Source: Strigamia acuminata (lineage: Eukaryota > Arthropoda > Chilopoda > Geophilomorpha > Linotaeniidae). From it: a stretch of DNA of 64,000 nt. Shown here one piece after another: positions 63,693-64,000 of this stretch. The notes below the pieces were generated by a model, which saw only the letters and a program-made list of their open reading frames with translations, ran no database searches and was not told the DNA's origin. Position 1 is the stretch's first letter, and every line of letters begins with the position of its first letter. Both the position numbers and the translations under genes were made by a program. The DNA lies in assembly GCA_949358305.1 (NCBI GenBank), contig OX442319.1, forward strand, positions 12,152,001 through 12,216,000, read 5' to 3'.

Positions 63693-64000
63693 TGCATCTT
63701 TTATCAAGAAAATTCATCTTTTTGCAAGAAAATGCATTTTTTTGCTGGAAATTGCATATTTTTGCAGGAAAAAGCATCTTTTTGCAAGAAAAAGCATCTT
63801 TTTGCAAGAAAAAGCATCTTTTTGCAAGAAAATGCATCTTTTTGCAAGAAAATGCATCTTTTTGCAAGAAAATGCATCTTTTTGCAAGAAAATGCATCTT
63901 TTTGCAAGAAAATGCATCTTTTTGCAAGAAAATGCATCTTTTTGCAAGAAAATGGATCTTTTTGCAAGAAAATGGATCTTTTTGCAAGAAAATGCATTTT
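63693..64000. repeat. 20-bp minisatellite reaching the window end
   Basis: About 15 units of TTTTTGCAAGAAAATGCATC. The three overlapping minus-strand frames (KMHFLAKRCIFLQKDAFSC type) follow from the 20-bp period and are not genes. The AAAATGCAT core is shared with the minisatellites at 10497 and 12610. Confidence 0.95.

Noticed and set aside
63688-63997. Three overlapping minus-strand frames rich in FLAKRCIFLQKD repeats
   Set aside because: Artefact of the 20-bp minisatellite at the window end.

Overview
The window looks like animal nuclear DNA, most likely from an arthropod. Evidence: metazoan gene families (CPSF1, Cdc25, ELM2-SANT, TPPP/p25-alpha, C2H2 zinc fingers, PHGDH, PABPN1-like, NACHT-LRR), spliced genes with short GT-AG introns, an eukaryotic initiator tRNA, a Ty3/gypsy element, Tc1/hAT/piggyBac-type DNA elements, and a block of TTAGG repeats (the arthropod telomere unit). 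The exact taxon cannot be fixed from this sequence alone. There are no bacterial-style operons.

Layout. 2-2992: 3' two thirds of a CPSF1 gene. 2999-21718: a giant imperfect palindrome (arms about 8.8 and 9.8 kb, spacer about 97 bp centred near 11826). Each arm carries an initiator-Met tRNA, a small basic-protein gene and a Cdc25 phosphatase gene, plus a TIR element packed with 124-bp hairpin repeats, a 20-bp minisatellite and a possible 78-nt first exon. The arms have decayed in a complementary way: intact Cdc25 on the left, intact basic-protein gene on the right; the left tRNA has a D-stem mismatch and the right one lacks its 3' end. 21930-23281: tandem ELM2-SANT (CoREST-like) genes, the first frameshifted. 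23580-26336: tandem TPPP-family genes, the first with an in-frame shrunken exon. 26100-36960: a tandemly repeated TPPP 3' end / zinc-finger / PHGDH 5' block, leaving three zinc-finger genes and partial TPPP and PHGDH copies. 36877-39941: complete nine-exon PHGDH (533 aa). 40146-40799: intronless PABPN1-like gene. 41040-42196: an unrecognised six-exon gene.

42048-61357 is a tandem duplication, with a GCTTTT junction, of a three-exon NACHT-LRR (NLR) gene. Copy 2 was later enlarged by a Ty3/gypsy element (47420-54862) downstream of the gene and a dead Tc1-like element (58121-59792) in intron 2. Both NLR genes are reconstructed with an N-terminal region encoded by two small upstream exons; it carries a possible RHIM/amyloid-like motif. 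61358-64000 is AT-rich and gene-free, with ATT microsatellites and a terminal 20-bp minisatellite.

Functionally the genes are mostly unrelated housekeeping genes (mRNA 3' processing, cell cycle, serine synthesis, tubulin binding). The shared theme is structural: inverted and tandem duplication, followed by partial loss and invasion by repeat-bearing elements. Coordinates of exons come from reading splice sites and checking that phases agree; no alignment or expression data were available.
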